64,000 bases of DNA from assembly GCF_003400205.1 (NCBI RefSeq), contig NZ_QUQV01000001.1, positions 124,001-188,000 on the forward strand, written 5' to 3'. Both the position numbers and the translations under genes were made by a program. The notes below the pieces were generated by a model, which worked only from the letters and a program-made list of their open reading frames with translations, was not told where the DNA came from and searched no databases. Position 1 is the stretch's first letter. Each line of letters begins with the position of its first letter. This DNA is from Bacillus sp. HNG. Its GTDB lineage: Bacteria > Bacillota > Bacilli > Bacillales > Bacillaceae_L. Positions 36,392 to 48,754 of the stretch are shown piece after piece.

Positions 36392-36576
36392 ATTGCAAAG
36401 AAATGTATGATGTTTTGTTCTAGTACTTTCAAATTCTTTTTACTCCTACATCCCCAAAAGGACTACAACCATTGTTATCCTCTCTATACTCCATTTTTCG
36501 TAATTTTACATCCTGAACAAGTTTTTGCTATTTTTTACTAATAATTCGTAATATTATGAGTATTAGAAAGAGGTAA

Positions 36577-36590
36577 TGAATGGTCGTTCA
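36577..36590. promoter_or_regulatory. Candidate TetR-family operator upstream of the YhgE/Pip gene
   Basis: TGAATGGTCGTTCA is a near-palindrome of the TGAnTGnnCnnTCA form used by several Bacillus TetR-type regulators, and lies 33 bp upstream of the gene. In B. subtilis the yhgE gene has a TetR neighbour, but none is seen here. Confidence 0.3.
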
Positions 36591-36622
36591 GTTTTTCGGT
36601 AAATTGAATTGGAGGTTGAACA

Positions 36623-38749
36623 ATGAATTTGAAGCAATTGCTTTCTAGCGAATTCGGAAAATTAAAAGCGAATAAGGCGATTCTTGTATCCGTAGTTGCC
36701 GCATTATTAGTTCCCATTGTATATGCAGGCATTTTATTATCAGCGACATGGGGGCCTTATGACCATTTATCCAACTTGCCAGTGGCCTTTGTGAACAATG
36801 ACAAAGGTGCAGTGTCAGGAGATGAACCGATAAATGTAGGAGATGATTTAGTAGACGAACTTAAAGCGGGTGAAGATTTAGGGTGGGATTTTGTAACTTC
36901 CACTGAAGCAATGAAAGGACTCCAAAACAATGATTACTATATGGTCATTGTTATTCCGGAGGATTTCTCAAATCGAGTAACAACAGTCATGGAACCTGCC
37001 CCTACAAAACTTGAGTTAGAGTATATTCAAAACCAAGGCTTGAACTTTTTGGCTTCACAGGTGACCAATAGTGCAATCGAAAAAATTCGAGAAAAATTGG
37101 CAAATAAGATTACTGCTGAATATACCTCGCAAGTATTTGCAAGTCTTGATGAGGTAGCAGACGGATTCGAAAAAGCAGCAGATGGCTCAAAGCAGCTAGC
37201 TGATGGTACAACACAGCTACATAATGGAACTGCACAATTAAACACATCCGTTACAGCAAAAATGGGTGATATTACAAAATTAGCTGATGGCACTCAAGAA
37301 TTAAAAACTGGAACGGCCTTACTATTGCAAACTCTCAAGGAGAAGTCAGGAGATATTTCGAAGCTTTCAGATGGCTCAAAGGAGCTTCATGCAGGTACTG
37401 TCACATTAAAAGATGGCACTAACCAGATATTTGATGGTTTAGTCCAGGCTGAAAAAGGGAGTGAGGATCTCAAAACAGGAATTGATAGACGACTCGTTCC
37501 AGGAAGCAAAAAAGTAGCAGATGGTACAGTTGCTGTTCGTGATGGTTCAGGGCAACTCGCGGCGGGAGCAAAGGAGTTAATTGAGGGATTGGAACAGTAT
37601 CGGATGGTTAATCCGACCGTACGAGTTGGCCCATATTATCAGCAGATTATCGATGGCGCTAAGCAAATCTCTGAAGGTTTAGATAAGTTATCTGTATCGT
37701 CTGAAGGATTAGCGGATGGAGCTAATCAAATAGCAGTTGGCTTACGTGACAGTATTTCACCTGGGATTGATCGACTCCACACGGGGTTAAACAAACTTGT
37801 TGAAGGTCAGCAGCAGGTGGTGGCTGGAGCAACACAATTAGAAGCTGGTGCTAGACAACTAGCCGATGGAAATACACAAGTAAGAAGTGGGTGGAGTGAA
37901 TTAACAAATGGGGTAGCAGCCCTAGACAATGGAGCTTCCCAAATTTCCTACGGTAATATGGCTGTTAAGGAAGGGTGGCAAACATTAGCAACGGGAACTA
38001 CAGAATTGAATAATGGAGCAAAACAAATCAATGAAGGTAGTGAAGAGTTAGCTACCGGTTTAAGAGATGGAGCAGAAAAAACGAGCAATATCAACACGGG
38101 GCAAAAAAATGTTGAAATGTTCTCTTCACCTGTTGAACTCACAAATGGAAAAGTGAATGGATACGAGTATTATCGTGACTCAACTGCACCTTATATCATT
38201 ACACTTGGATTATTTGTGGGAATATTAATCATGTCGTTGTTTATTGATTTTCAGAAACCGGCAAATGTCTCAGGCATGACATGGTTTATTGTAAAATTCG
38301 CAAAGCTTGCATCATTAGCAATTGCTCAAGCGGTTCTTTTATTATTTGTCGTTTTGCTCATCCTACAACTAAGTGTGTCAAATCTCTTTGGATTCATTAT
38401 TTTCACAATGCTTACGAGTATCGTCTTTTCAGCTATTGTCATGTTCCTTACAGCGATTGGAGGAAATATCGGACGTTTTGTTGCCCTTGCTTTAGTCGTT
38501 CTACAGTTATCAACTACAGGGGCAAACTTACCCATTGAAATGCTCCCTGATGGATTAAGGGCATTAAGCAGCTACCTACCATTCACGTATTCTATCGAAG
38601 GTTTAAAATCACTCATTACCCTCAATGATTTTGGTAACGGAATGTTTAATCTAGCCATTTTACTTGGCTATGCAGTAATAGCAGTTACTTTAACATTGAC
38701 AGTATCCTTTATTAAATATCGTAAAGAACGCCAATACTGGGAAGTGTAA
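36623..38749 (+). CDS. YhgE/Pip domain membrane protein
   Basis: A 708-residue protein of the YhgE/Pip (phage infection protein) family. One membrane helix near residues 20-45, a long extracellular middle with repeated short motifs of the type ADGTxQLxxGTxxL (about residues 170-480), and five to six C-terminal membrane helices. The architecture matches ABC-2-type export permeases of unknown cargo; relatives serve as phage receptors or sit with type VII secretion loci. GGAGGT precedes the ATG. It is flanked by a possible TetR-type operator but no regulator gene. Confidence 0.87.
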   Translation: MNLKQLLSSEFGKLKANKAILVSVVAALLVPIVYAGILLSATWGPYDHLSNLPVAFVNNDKGAVSGDEPINVGDDLVDELKAGEDLGWDFVTSTEAMKGLQNNDYYMVIVIPEDFSNRVTTVMEPAPTKLELEYIQNQGLNFLASQVTNSAIEKIREKLANKITAEYTSQVFASLDEVADGFEKAADGSKQLADGTTQLHNGTAQLNTSVTAKMGDITKLADGTQELKTGTALLLQTLKEKSGDISKLSDGSKELHAGTVTLKDGTNQIFDGLVQAEKGSEDLKTGIDRRLVPGSKKVADGTVAVRDGSGQLAAGAKELIEGLEQYRMVNPTVRVGPYYQQIIDGAKQISEGLDKLSVSSEGLADGANQIAVGLRDSISPGIDRLHTGLNKLVEGQQQVVAGATQLEAGARQLADGNTQVRSGWSELTNGVAALDNGASQISYGNMAVKEGWQTLATGTTELNNGAKQINEGSEELATGLRDGAEKTSNINTGQKNVEMFSSPVELTNGKVNGYEYYRDSTAPYIITLGLFVGILIMSLFIDFQKPANVSGMTWFIVKFAKLASLAIAQAVLLLFVVLLILQLSVSNLFGFIIFTMLTSIVFSAIVMFLTAIGGNIGRFVALALVVLQLSTTGANLPIEMLPDGLRALSSYLPFTYSIEGLKSLITLNDFGNGMFNLAILLGYAVIAVTLTLTVSFIKYRKERQYWEV

Positions 38750-38855
38750 TTAACTCGAACATGTGCTGTCAAAAGCACATGTTTCTTATTTGAAAAATTG
38801 TTAATCGTGTGAGAAACTATTAATGGTAAATCTTTCAATTACGAGGAGGATACAT

Positions 38856-39695
38856 ATGGTAAAAAGTCTTCAAGATACAACGACCCTTCATAATGGTGTC
38901 AAAATGCCATGGTTTGGCCTAGGAGTTTTTAAAGTGCAAGAGGGGCAAGAAGTCATTGATTCTGTAAAATGGGCAATCAAGCACGGCTATATAAGTATAG
39001 ATACGGCTGCTGTCTATAAAAATGAAGAAGGTGTAGGACAGGCTATTCGAGAGTCCGGTATTAACAGAGATGAGTTGTTTGTTACATCTAAGGTCTGGAA
39101 CAGTGACCAAGGCTATGAATCTACACTACAAGCATTTGAAACAAGCCTACAAAAACTAGGTCTTGACTACTTAGACTTATATCTCATCCACTGGCCAGGT
39201 AAAGACAAGTATATTGAAACATGGCATGCCCTTGAAAAGCTATACAAGGACGGACGTGTACGCGCGATTGGCGTAAGTAATTTCCATGTTCATCATCTTG
39301 AAAATCTTATCAAAAATTCTGAGATTAAGCCTATGGTAAACCAAGTTGAATACCATCCACATCTGACACAGACAGAATTACATGAATTCTGTAAAAAAGA
39401 AGGAATTCAATTAGAAGCGTGGTCTCCACTTAAGCGCGGTGAATTACTAAATGATCCAACTCTTGTAGGAATTAGCCAAAAATACAATAAATCCGTTGCA
39501 CAGGTTATTTTACGCTGGGATCTTCAAAACGAAGTTGTAACCATTCCAAAATCGATTAAAGAACAACGAATTCAAGAAAATGCGGATGTCTTTGACTTTG
39601 AACTTACACAAGAAGACATGGAAAAAATCAGTGCACTAAATAAAAATGACAGAATCGGTTCAAATCCAGATACAAATATGACTGATTTTGTGTGA
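38856..39695 (+). CDS. Aldo/keto reductase (glyoxal reductase-like, AKR5)
   Basis: A 279-residue NADPH-dependent aldo/keto reductase. The catalytic tetrad is visible as Asp and Tyr in SIDTAAVYKNE, Lys in VTSKVWNSD and His in YLIHWPG. The NADP-binding tail includes IPKSIKEQRIQEN. It is close in size and sequence to YvgN/YtbE of B. subtilis, which reduce glyoxal and methylglyoxal. The ATG at 38856 follows GAGGAGG, favoured over the earlier ATG at 38823. A terminator follows. Confidence 0.92.
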   Translation: MVKSLQDTTTLHNGVKMPWFGLGVFKVQEGQEVIDSVKWAIKHGYISIDTAAVYKNEEGVGQAIRESGINRDELFVTSKVWNSDQGYESTLQAFETSLQKLGLDYLDLYLIHWPGKDKYIETWHALEKLYKDGRVRAIGVSNFHVHHLENLIKNSEIKPMVNQVEYHPHLTQTELHEFCKKEGIQLEAWSPLKRGELLNDPTLVGISQKYNKSVAQVILRWDLQNEVVTIPKSIKEQRIQENADVFDFELTQEDMEKISALNKNDRIGSNPDTNMTDFV

Positions 39696-39705
39696 TTACC
39701 AATTT

Positions 39706-39738
39706 AAGCCATACGGATTAATTCCGTGTGGCTTTTTT
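39706..39738 (+). terminator. Rho-independent terminator
   Basis: A 12-bp stem AAGCCATACGGA / TCCGTGTGGCTT (one G-T pair) with T6. Confidence 0.85.
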
Positions 39739-39864
39739 GATTAAAGAAGTGATGTATAAAGGAGGAAATCATCCTTTATTTGTTGAATTGGTAATATTTA
39801 CGAATAAATATTTTTATAGTTTATTAACAGTTCAATAATTTTCTAGAAACGGGAGGTCGCTTTC

Positions 39865-40350
39865 GTGCAAATGTTTTTTAAATATAACTGGATGGTAAGA
39901 GAAGAGTGGTATCGTTGGTGTGAAGAATTAAGTGATGAGGAACTTCTGCAAAATCGAACGGGTGGAGTGGGGTGTATATTGCATACACTCTTCCATATTG
40001 TTGATGTCGAGTGGAGCTGGATACGTCTTATACAAGGTAAACCGGACTTTCAAGAGAGTTTCAATGATTATAATAGCTTAATTAAGATTCGAGAATTAGA
40101 TGCCAAACTGCATGTTGAGGTAGAAAGATTCGTAAACAACTGGGATTCGAACATGGAAAATCGTTTATTTTACGATACACTACCTGACGGAAAAATTATA
40201 ACGGATACCTGGGGGGAAATCGTGCGACATATCATTGCCCATGAAATTCACCATGTCGGACAATTATCCATTTGGGCAAGGGAAATCGGAAAAAAGCCTA
40301 TTTCTGCAAACGTCATCGGTCGAGGTCTTTCCTCTTATTCAAATACCTAA
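39865..40350 (+). CDS. DinB family protein
   Basis: A 161-residue DinB/YfiT-like four-helix protein. The three metal-binding His are plausible at LHTLFHIVDVEW and HEIHHVGQL. Members include bacillithiol- or mycothiol-dependent transferases; many are uncharacterised. I use GTG at 39865, 9 nt after GGGAGG; an ATG 6 bp further is possible. In the gap before it (39739-39864) there is a short hairpin (ATAAAGGA / TCCTTTAT) and no gene. Confidence 0.82.
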   Translation: MQMFFKYNWMVREEWYRWCEELSDEELLQNRTGGVGCILHTLFHIVDVEWSWIRLIQGKPDFQESFNDYNSLIKIRELDAKLHVEVERFVNNWDSNMENRLFYDTLPDGKIITDTWGEIVRHIIAHEIHHVGQLSIWAREIGKKPISANVIGRGLSSYSNT

Positions 40351-40412
40351 TTCAAATTTAAATTTGGTTTTTAGGTTTATTTATAATCCAAGAGTTTAAA
40401 GGGGTGTTGTAT

Positions 40413-40862
40413 ATGTATAAAGATTTTATCGGTAAACAATCAGCAAAAGTAAAAAATGTCGTGGAAAGAGGAGCGGTCAAAAAATTTGCAGAGGCAATTG
40501 GTGACCCTCATCCCATATTTATGGATGAAGAGTTTGGAAAAGCGTCTAGATATAAAACAAATATTGCTCCCCCGACATTTCCTCGAGTATTTGAATTCGG
40601 AAAGATTGAGGGGTTCGTTTTACCTGAAAAAGGACTCATCCATGGTGAACAGATTTACAATTATGAAAGACCTTTATTAGTAGGAGAAGAGATTTATTGT
40701 TACACAAAGGTAGAAAAATACGTGGAGAAAAAAGGTTCTACAGGGTCAATGGGCTTTTTAACCATTAGTGAAAATGGGGAGGACTTAAATGGGGATCTGA
40801 TTTTTACTTCTAAGCTTGTGGTTATTATTACAGAAGCGGTTAGAAAGGGGATGTTGACATGA
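40413..40862 (+). CDS. FAS1-like MaoC dehydratase, N-terminal type
   Basis: A 149-residue hot-dog-fold protein of the MaoC_dehydrat_N type (HadA-like). The fold is suggested by AIGDPHPIFMDEEFG and ERPLLVGEEIYCYTKV. Its partner, a second MaoC protein, starts within its stop codon (4-bp overlap), as in two-subunit (R)-3-hydroxyacyl hydratases. The ATG at 40413 follows AAAGGGGTG. Role: likely hydration or dehydration of an acyl-CoA or acyl-ACP; pathway unknown. Confidence 0.8.
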   Translation: MYKDFIGKQSAKVKNVVERGAVKKFAEAIGDPHPIFMDEEFGKASRYKTNIAPPTFPRVFEFGKIEGFVLPEKGLIHGEQIYNYERPLLVGEEIYCYTKVEKYVEKKGSTGSMGFLTISENGEDLNGDLIFTSKLVVIITEAVRKGMLT

Positions 40863-41263
40863 GTACGTTAACGGAAATTGAAATTGGTTCATCGTTAGAA
40901 AGCATACAGCTTCCTGCTGTTTCGAGAATGGACTTAATTAAATATTCTGGTGCTTCCGGCGATTACAATCCAATACATACCATTGATGATGAAGCACTGA
41001 AAGCCGGGTTACCTGGTGTGATTGCACATGGCATGTGGACAATGGGGAACCTTGCAAAGCTTTTTACACCATTCTATGAAGAAGGCTTTATCAAAACCTA
41101 TAACATCCGCTTTCGTAACATGGTTTTTTTAGAAGACATCATTACGCTGAAAGCCTCAGTGAAAAGGAAGGACGGAAACGAACTGATTTTTGATGTTGCT
41201 GCAGTAAACCAACATGAAAAAGATGTGATCAAGGGTAGTATCGTGTTTCAAAAATATGCTTAA
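40859..41263 (+). CDS. MaoC family dehydratase, catalytic subunit
   Basis: A 134-residue R-hydratase-type protein. The catalytic Asp and His are in SGDYNPIHTID, with GVIAHGMWTMG following, as in MaoC/PhaJ enzymes. It overlaps the upstream gene by 4 bp, and the two probably form a heterodimer in which this chain holds the active site. No other fatty acid gene is adjacent. Confidence 0.85.
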   Translation: MSTLTEIEIGSSLESIQLPAVSRMDLIKYSGASGDYNPIHTIDDEALKAGLPGVIAHGMWTMGNLAKLFTPFYEEGFIKTYNIRFRNMVFLEDIITLKASVKRKDGNELIFDVAAVNQHEKDVIKGSIVFQKYA

Positions 41264-41338
41264 ACCTATTATTCATTTAATTCGACTTTAACATGGTAGA
41301 TTACTACTATAGTAATATACTAAAATTTACCAAATTCA

Positions 41339-41368
41339 TTGACAATTGGATTGGCTGACCATTACAAT
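41339..41368 (+). promoter_or_regulatory. Sigma-A promoter of the hut operon
   Basis: TTGACA (41339-41344) and TACAAT (41363-41368) have 18-bp spacing, 50 bp before hutP. Just upstream, TTACTA-CTA-TAGTAA (41301-41315) is an inverted repeat that could bind a regulator. Confidence 0.65.
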
Positions 41369-41391
41369 AAAAGTAGTTAATAGATATTAGG

Positions 41392-41406
41392 AAAATTCAG
41401 AAACTA
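41392..41406 (+). promoter_or_regulatory. Weak CodY-box-like sequence
   Basis: AAAATTCAGAAACTA matches 11 of 15 positions of the CodY consensus AATTTTCWGAAAATT and lies between the promoter and hutP. CodY represses hut in B. subtilis; this match is only suggestive. Confidence 0.3.
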
Positions 41407-41419
41407 GAGGTTCTTAGTT

Positions 41420-41857
41420 ATGAGTCAAAAAATAGCAATTGGTAAAATTGCTGTACTACTTGCAACCTTAACCGAAGATGAAATGGAAGCTTTTTCTCTT
41501 TCATTACAGGATATTAAATACTGTCAAGGAAAAGTTGGTTCGATGAATATGCAGAAGGTGATCGCTGCTGTTGAAACAGCTGCTAAGCGTCATGGTCTTA
41601 TTCACGAGTCACAATACCGTGAAACTCATGCGTTGTACCACGCAATTATCGAGGGAATCGAAGGAGTTACCAGGGGGCAAACGGCGATCGGGGAAATCAG
41701 TCGTACTGTTGGTCTTCGTTTTGCAATCGTTCGAGGGACACCTTATACAAACGAGGAAGAAGGCGAATGGATTGCAGTAGCCTTTTATGGAACAATCGGT
41801 GCTCCTATTAAAGGTCTCGAACACGAAACAATTGGTCTCGGAATCAATCATATTTAA
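41420..41857 (+). CDS. hutP: Hut operon antiterminator HutP
   Basis: A 145-residue RNA-binding regulator that, with L-histidine and Mg2+, binds UAG-type triplets in the leader between hutP and hutH and stops terminator formation. The sequence matches Bacillus HutP throughout ([38 protein letters not shown]). It is the first gene of the operon, and its expected RNA target is directly downstream. Confidence 0.95.
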   Translation: MSQKIAIGKIAVLLATLTEDEMEAFSLSLQDIKYCQGKVGSMNMQKVIAAVETAAKRHGLIHESQYRETHALYHAIIEGIEGVTRGQTAIGEISRTVGLRFAIVRGTPYTNEEEGEWIAVAFYGTIGAPIKGLEHETIGLGINHI

Positions 41858-41884
41858 AACTATAATACTTGTTTACATTGCCTA

Positions 41885-41942
41885 TAGTCCTTTAGTCAAT
41901 AGGAGGCGATGATGGTATCTCTATACCATTATCGCCTCTTTT
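41885..41942 (+). promoter_or_regulatory. HutP binding triplets and attenuator terminator
   Basis: Three TAG triplets (41885-41887, 41893-41895, 41900-41902), 5 and 4 nt apart, abut a strong terminator: GAGGCGAT (41903-41910) pairs with ATCGCCTC (41931-41938), with an inner ATGGTA/TACCAT stem, followed by TTTTC. This is the layout of the B. subtilis hut attenuator, in which HutP-histidine binding allows read-through into hutH. Confidence 0.85.
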
Positions 41943-42005
41943 CTTATTTTCATGACTCATTTACTAGAACAAGTAACGGACACATAAATAGTTAGGAGGT
42001 TGCGT

Positions 42006-43523
42006 ATGGTTGAGTTAACAGGACAGTCGTTAACGTTAGAACAAGTCAAACGGATTTGTTATGACTTTGAACAAGTAACAATAAGCAAGCAATCGCTTCA
42101 AAAAGTAGAACAGAGCCGCAAAGCGGTTGAGAAAATTGTGACTGATAAAAAGACTATTTACGGAATTAATACGGGATTTGGTAAGTTTAGTGATGTCATC
42201 ATTGCCGATGATGATGTAAATGATCTACAGCTTAATTTAATTCGCTCCCATGCCTGTGGAGTTGGCGAACCTTTCCCTGAAGTTGTTTCACGCGCCATGG
42301 TTTTACTCCGGTTGAATGCACTACTGAAAGGTTTTTCGGGGAACCGTCCTGTCATTGCTGAAAGTCTAGTAACTTTATTAAACATGAAAATACATCCAGT
42401 TATTCCACAGCAGGGTTCACTTGGGGCTTCTGGAGATTTAGCGCCCCTCTCACATTTAGCCTTTGTTCTCCTTGGAGAAGGAAAAGTCCATTACAATGGA
42501 AAGATTTTCCCGACAAAGGATGTTTTGTTAAAAGAGGGTATTCAGCCAGTTGTTCTGCAGGCGAAAGAAGGTCTTGCACTCATTAATGGTACCCAAGCAA
42601 TGACTGCAATGGGTGTGGTGAATTGGTTAGAAGCCACACAACTAGCCCTACAAAGTGAAATGATTGCAGCATTAACACTTGAGGGACTTGAAGGAATTAT
42701 TGATGCCTTTCATCCAGCTATACATGAGGCACGTGGATATCAACAGCAAATAGATGTTGCAAAAAGAATTCGTGACCTCTTATCAGGAAGTCAATTGATT
42801 ACAAGACAAGGAGAAAAGCGAGTGCAGGATGCCTATTCATTACGTTGCATTCCACAGGTGCATGGAGCTTCCTGGCAGGCATTAGACTATGTAAAAGAAA
42901 AACTAGAAATTGAAATGAATGCTGCCACGGATAACCCGTTAATTTTTGATGATGGCAACTTGGTAATTTCAGGAGGAAACTTCCATGGGCAGCCAATCGC
43001 CATTGCGATGGATTTTATGAAAATTGCAGTTGCGGAGTTTGCGAGTATTTCTGAGCGTCGGATTGAAAGACTGGTGAACCCACAGCTAAATGATTTGCCA
43101 CCATTTTTAAGTGCTCAACCTGGTTTACAATCGGGGGCAATGATTATGCAGTATGTGGCTGCATCACTCGTATCTGAGAATAAAACACTCGCACACCCTG
43201 CAAGTGTTGACTCCATACCATCTTCAGCCAACCAAGAGGATCATGTGAGTATGGGGACTATCGGGTCACGCCATGCCTATCAAATTATACAGAATGTACG
43301 ACGAGTATTAGCGATTGAATGTATTTGTGCTTTGCAGGCAGTCGAATATCGTGGCACACATAAAATGGCACCAGCTACTCAAGCCTTTTTTGAGGAAGCA
43401 AGAAAGATTGTTCCATCGATAACTGAAGACCGCATTTTTGCTGAAGATATAGAGAAGGTAACGGAATGGCTTAAAAAAAATAATCTAGTGTGGACAGCCA
43501 ATCTAGAACTAATTGGAAATTAA
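42006..43523 (+). CDS. hutH: Histidine ammonia-lyase
   Basis: A 505-residue lyase that converts L-histidine to urocanate and ammonia, the first step of histidine breakdown. The Ala-Ser-Gly that forms the MIO cofactor is in [12 protein letters not shown] near residue 143. Other family marks are [10 protein letters not shown] near residue 53 and [12 protein letters not shown]. The ATG at 42006 follows TAGGAGG. Expression depends on read-through at the upstream attenuator. Confidence 0.96.
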   Translation: MVELTGQSLTLEQVKRICYDFEQVTISKQSLQKVEQSRKAVEKIVTDKKTIYGINTGFGKFSDVIIADDDVNDLQLNLIRSHACGVGEPFPEVVSRAMVLLRLNALLKGFSGNRPVIAESLVTLLNMKIHPVIPQQGSLGASGDLAPLSHLAFVLLGEGKVHYNGKIFPTKDVLLKEGIQPVVLQAKEGLALINGTQAMTAMGVVNWLEATQLALQSEMIAALTLEGLEGIIDAFHPAIHEARGYQQQIDVAKRIRDLLSGSQLITRQGEKRVQDAYSLRCIPQVHGASWQALDYVKEKLEIEMNAATDNPLIFDDGNLVISGGNFHGQPIAIAMDFMKIAVAEFASISERRIERLVNPQLNDLPPFLSAQPGLQSGAMIMQYVAASLVSENKTLAHPASVDSIPSSANQEDHVSMGTIGSRHAYQIIQNVRRVLAIECICALQAVEYRGTHKMAPATQAFFEEARKIVPSITEDRIFAEDIEKVTEWLKKNNLVWTANLELIGN

Positions 43524-43543
43524 CTTTGAAAGGGGAAGAAGCC

Positions 43544-47422
<3,879 letters not shown>

Positions 47423-47443
47423 ATAGTGAATACTATTAATAAT

Positions 47444-47470
47444 AGGAGATGAGATTCACATCTCCTTTTC
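47444..47470 (+). terminator. Rho-independent terminator of the hut operon
   Basis: AGGAGATG / CATCTCCT with a 7-nt loop and TTTT, just after hutG. Confidence 0.8.
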
Positions 47471-47495
47471 TCATGTAAAGAAAAGGAGGATCACT

Positions 47496-48284
47496 ATGGA
47501 AGAACATATCATAGAAGTCCTTAAACAAATTGAAAAGGAATACGAAGTTAGAATCCTCTATGCATGTGAAGTTGGGAGCCGAACCTGGGGTGTTTCATCA
47601 GAAGTAAGTGACTATGATGTCCGGTTTATTTATATCCATAAAACGGATTGGTATCTTTCGATTGATCAAAAGCGAGATGTGCTTGAAATTCCGAAACACG
47701 AAAAAGTAAACATTCCATTAGATCCTATAGTAGACATGAGTGGTTGGGAGCTTACAAAGGCACTTCGTCTATTACGAAAATCAAATCCGGGACTTTTAGA
47801 ATGGTTACATTCGAATATCATCTATACTCAGACATATTCCTTCGTCGCAAAAATGCAACAACTTGAACCCTTAATTTTTTCACCAAATGCTTGTATCTAT
47901 CATTACGTCAAAATGGCAAAGGGAAATTTTAAAACCATTCGGGAGAAAGAGCCTAATATTAAAACGTATATAAATGTAATCCGCCCTCTTTTAATGGCTA
48001 AATATATACAAAAATACAATCGCATGGGCAATCTTGATATGAATAGTTTAATTAAAGAACTCTTGCCAAATGGCGTATTAAAAACAAACATTGAAAACAT
48101 CATGAAATTAAAATCTACAGGTGAAAATGTAAAAAAGCAAAACTTACTAATTGATACGTTTATTGATGAACAATTCACAGATTTAAAGCATTATGTATCT
48201 AAACATAAACACAACATACCAAATCCAACACCGCAACTTAATCAACTCTTTCGAGAGACATTATCAAAAGCATGGGATAACTGA
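47496..48284 (+). CDS. YcgL-like nucleotidyltransferase superfamily protein
   Basis: A 262-residue protein of the RlaP/YcgL type (PF10127). The nucleotidyltransferase signature is CEVGSRTWGVSSEVSDYDVR, with GS and the metal-binding DxD of SDYDVR, and a third Asp may follow. The rest is helical. Substrates of the family are not settled; relatives are linked to RNA ligase gene neighbourhoods in phages. AAAGGAGG precedes the ATG. It stands between the hut operon and cadCA as a single gene. Confidence 0.8.
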   Translation: MEEHIIEVLKQIEKEYEVRILYACEVGSRTWGVSSEVSDYDVRFIYIHKTDWYLSIDQKRDVLEIPKHEKVNIPLDPIVDMSGWELTKALRLLRKSNPGLLEWLHSNIIYTQTYSFVAKMQQLEPLIFSPNACIYHYVKMAKGNFKTIREKEPNIKTYINVIRPLLMAKYIQKYNRMGNLDMNSLIKELLPNGVLKTNIENIMKLKSTGENVKKQNLLIDTFIDEQFTDLKHYVSKHKHNIPNPTPQLNQLFRETLSKAWDN

Positions 48285-48307
48285 GCGCGTTTTTTGATTA
48301 TACCCAT

Positions 48308-48351
48308 TATTCAAATGTTCACTTGAATATCAAATAATTAAATTATATACT
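48308..48351 (+). promoter_or_regulatory. cadCA promoter with CadC operator
   Basis: TTGAAT (48323-48328) and TATACT (48346-48351) have 17-bp spacing. The -35 is part of an inverted repeat TATTCAA-N8-TTGAATA (48308-48329), like the known CadC operator of staphylococci. CadC bound here would block polymerase until metal releases it. Confidence 0.75.
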
Positions 48352-48385
48352 ATATTCAAAAGAATACTTTAATGAGGGGATATAA

Positions 48386-48754
48386 ATGTCTAAAAAGGAT
48401 ACCTGTGAAATTTATTGCTATGACGAAGAGAAGGTAAAGCGGATACAGAGTGAGTTAAAAACAGTTGATATTTTAAGTGTAGCCCAATTATTCAAAGCCA
48501 TAGCGGATGAAAACAGGGCCAAAATCGCTTTTGCTTTAACTCAGGATGATGAATTATGTGTATGCGACATAGCCAATGCAGTTAGTGTTACAATTGCAAA
48601 TGCTTCTCACCATCTTCGGACACTGCATAAACAGGGTGTTGTAAAATATAGAAAAGAAGGAAAGTTAGTCTTTTATTCTTTAGATGATGATCATATTAGA
48701 CAATTACTAAAAATTGCCCTCGTTCATAAAGAAGAGGTGAATAATTATGTCTGA
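48386..48754 (+). CDS. cadC: Metal-responsive repressor CadC (ArsR/SmtB family)
   Basis: A 122-residue winged-helix repressor, close to staphylococcal CadC. All four thiolate ligands for Cd/Pb/Zn are present: Cys7 and Cys11 in DTCEIYCYDEEK, and the ELCVCDIA pair. The DNA-recognition helix is in TIANASHHLRTL. It releases the operator when metal binds. The gene overlaps cadA by 8 bp (ATGTCTGA), so the pair is translationally coupled. Confidence 0.95.
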   Translation: MSKKDTCEIYCYDEEKVKRIQSELKTVDILSVAQLFKAIADENRAKIAFALTQDDELCVCDIANAVSVTIANASHHLRTLHKQGVVKYRKEGKLVFYSLDDDHIRQLLKIALVHKEEVNNYV

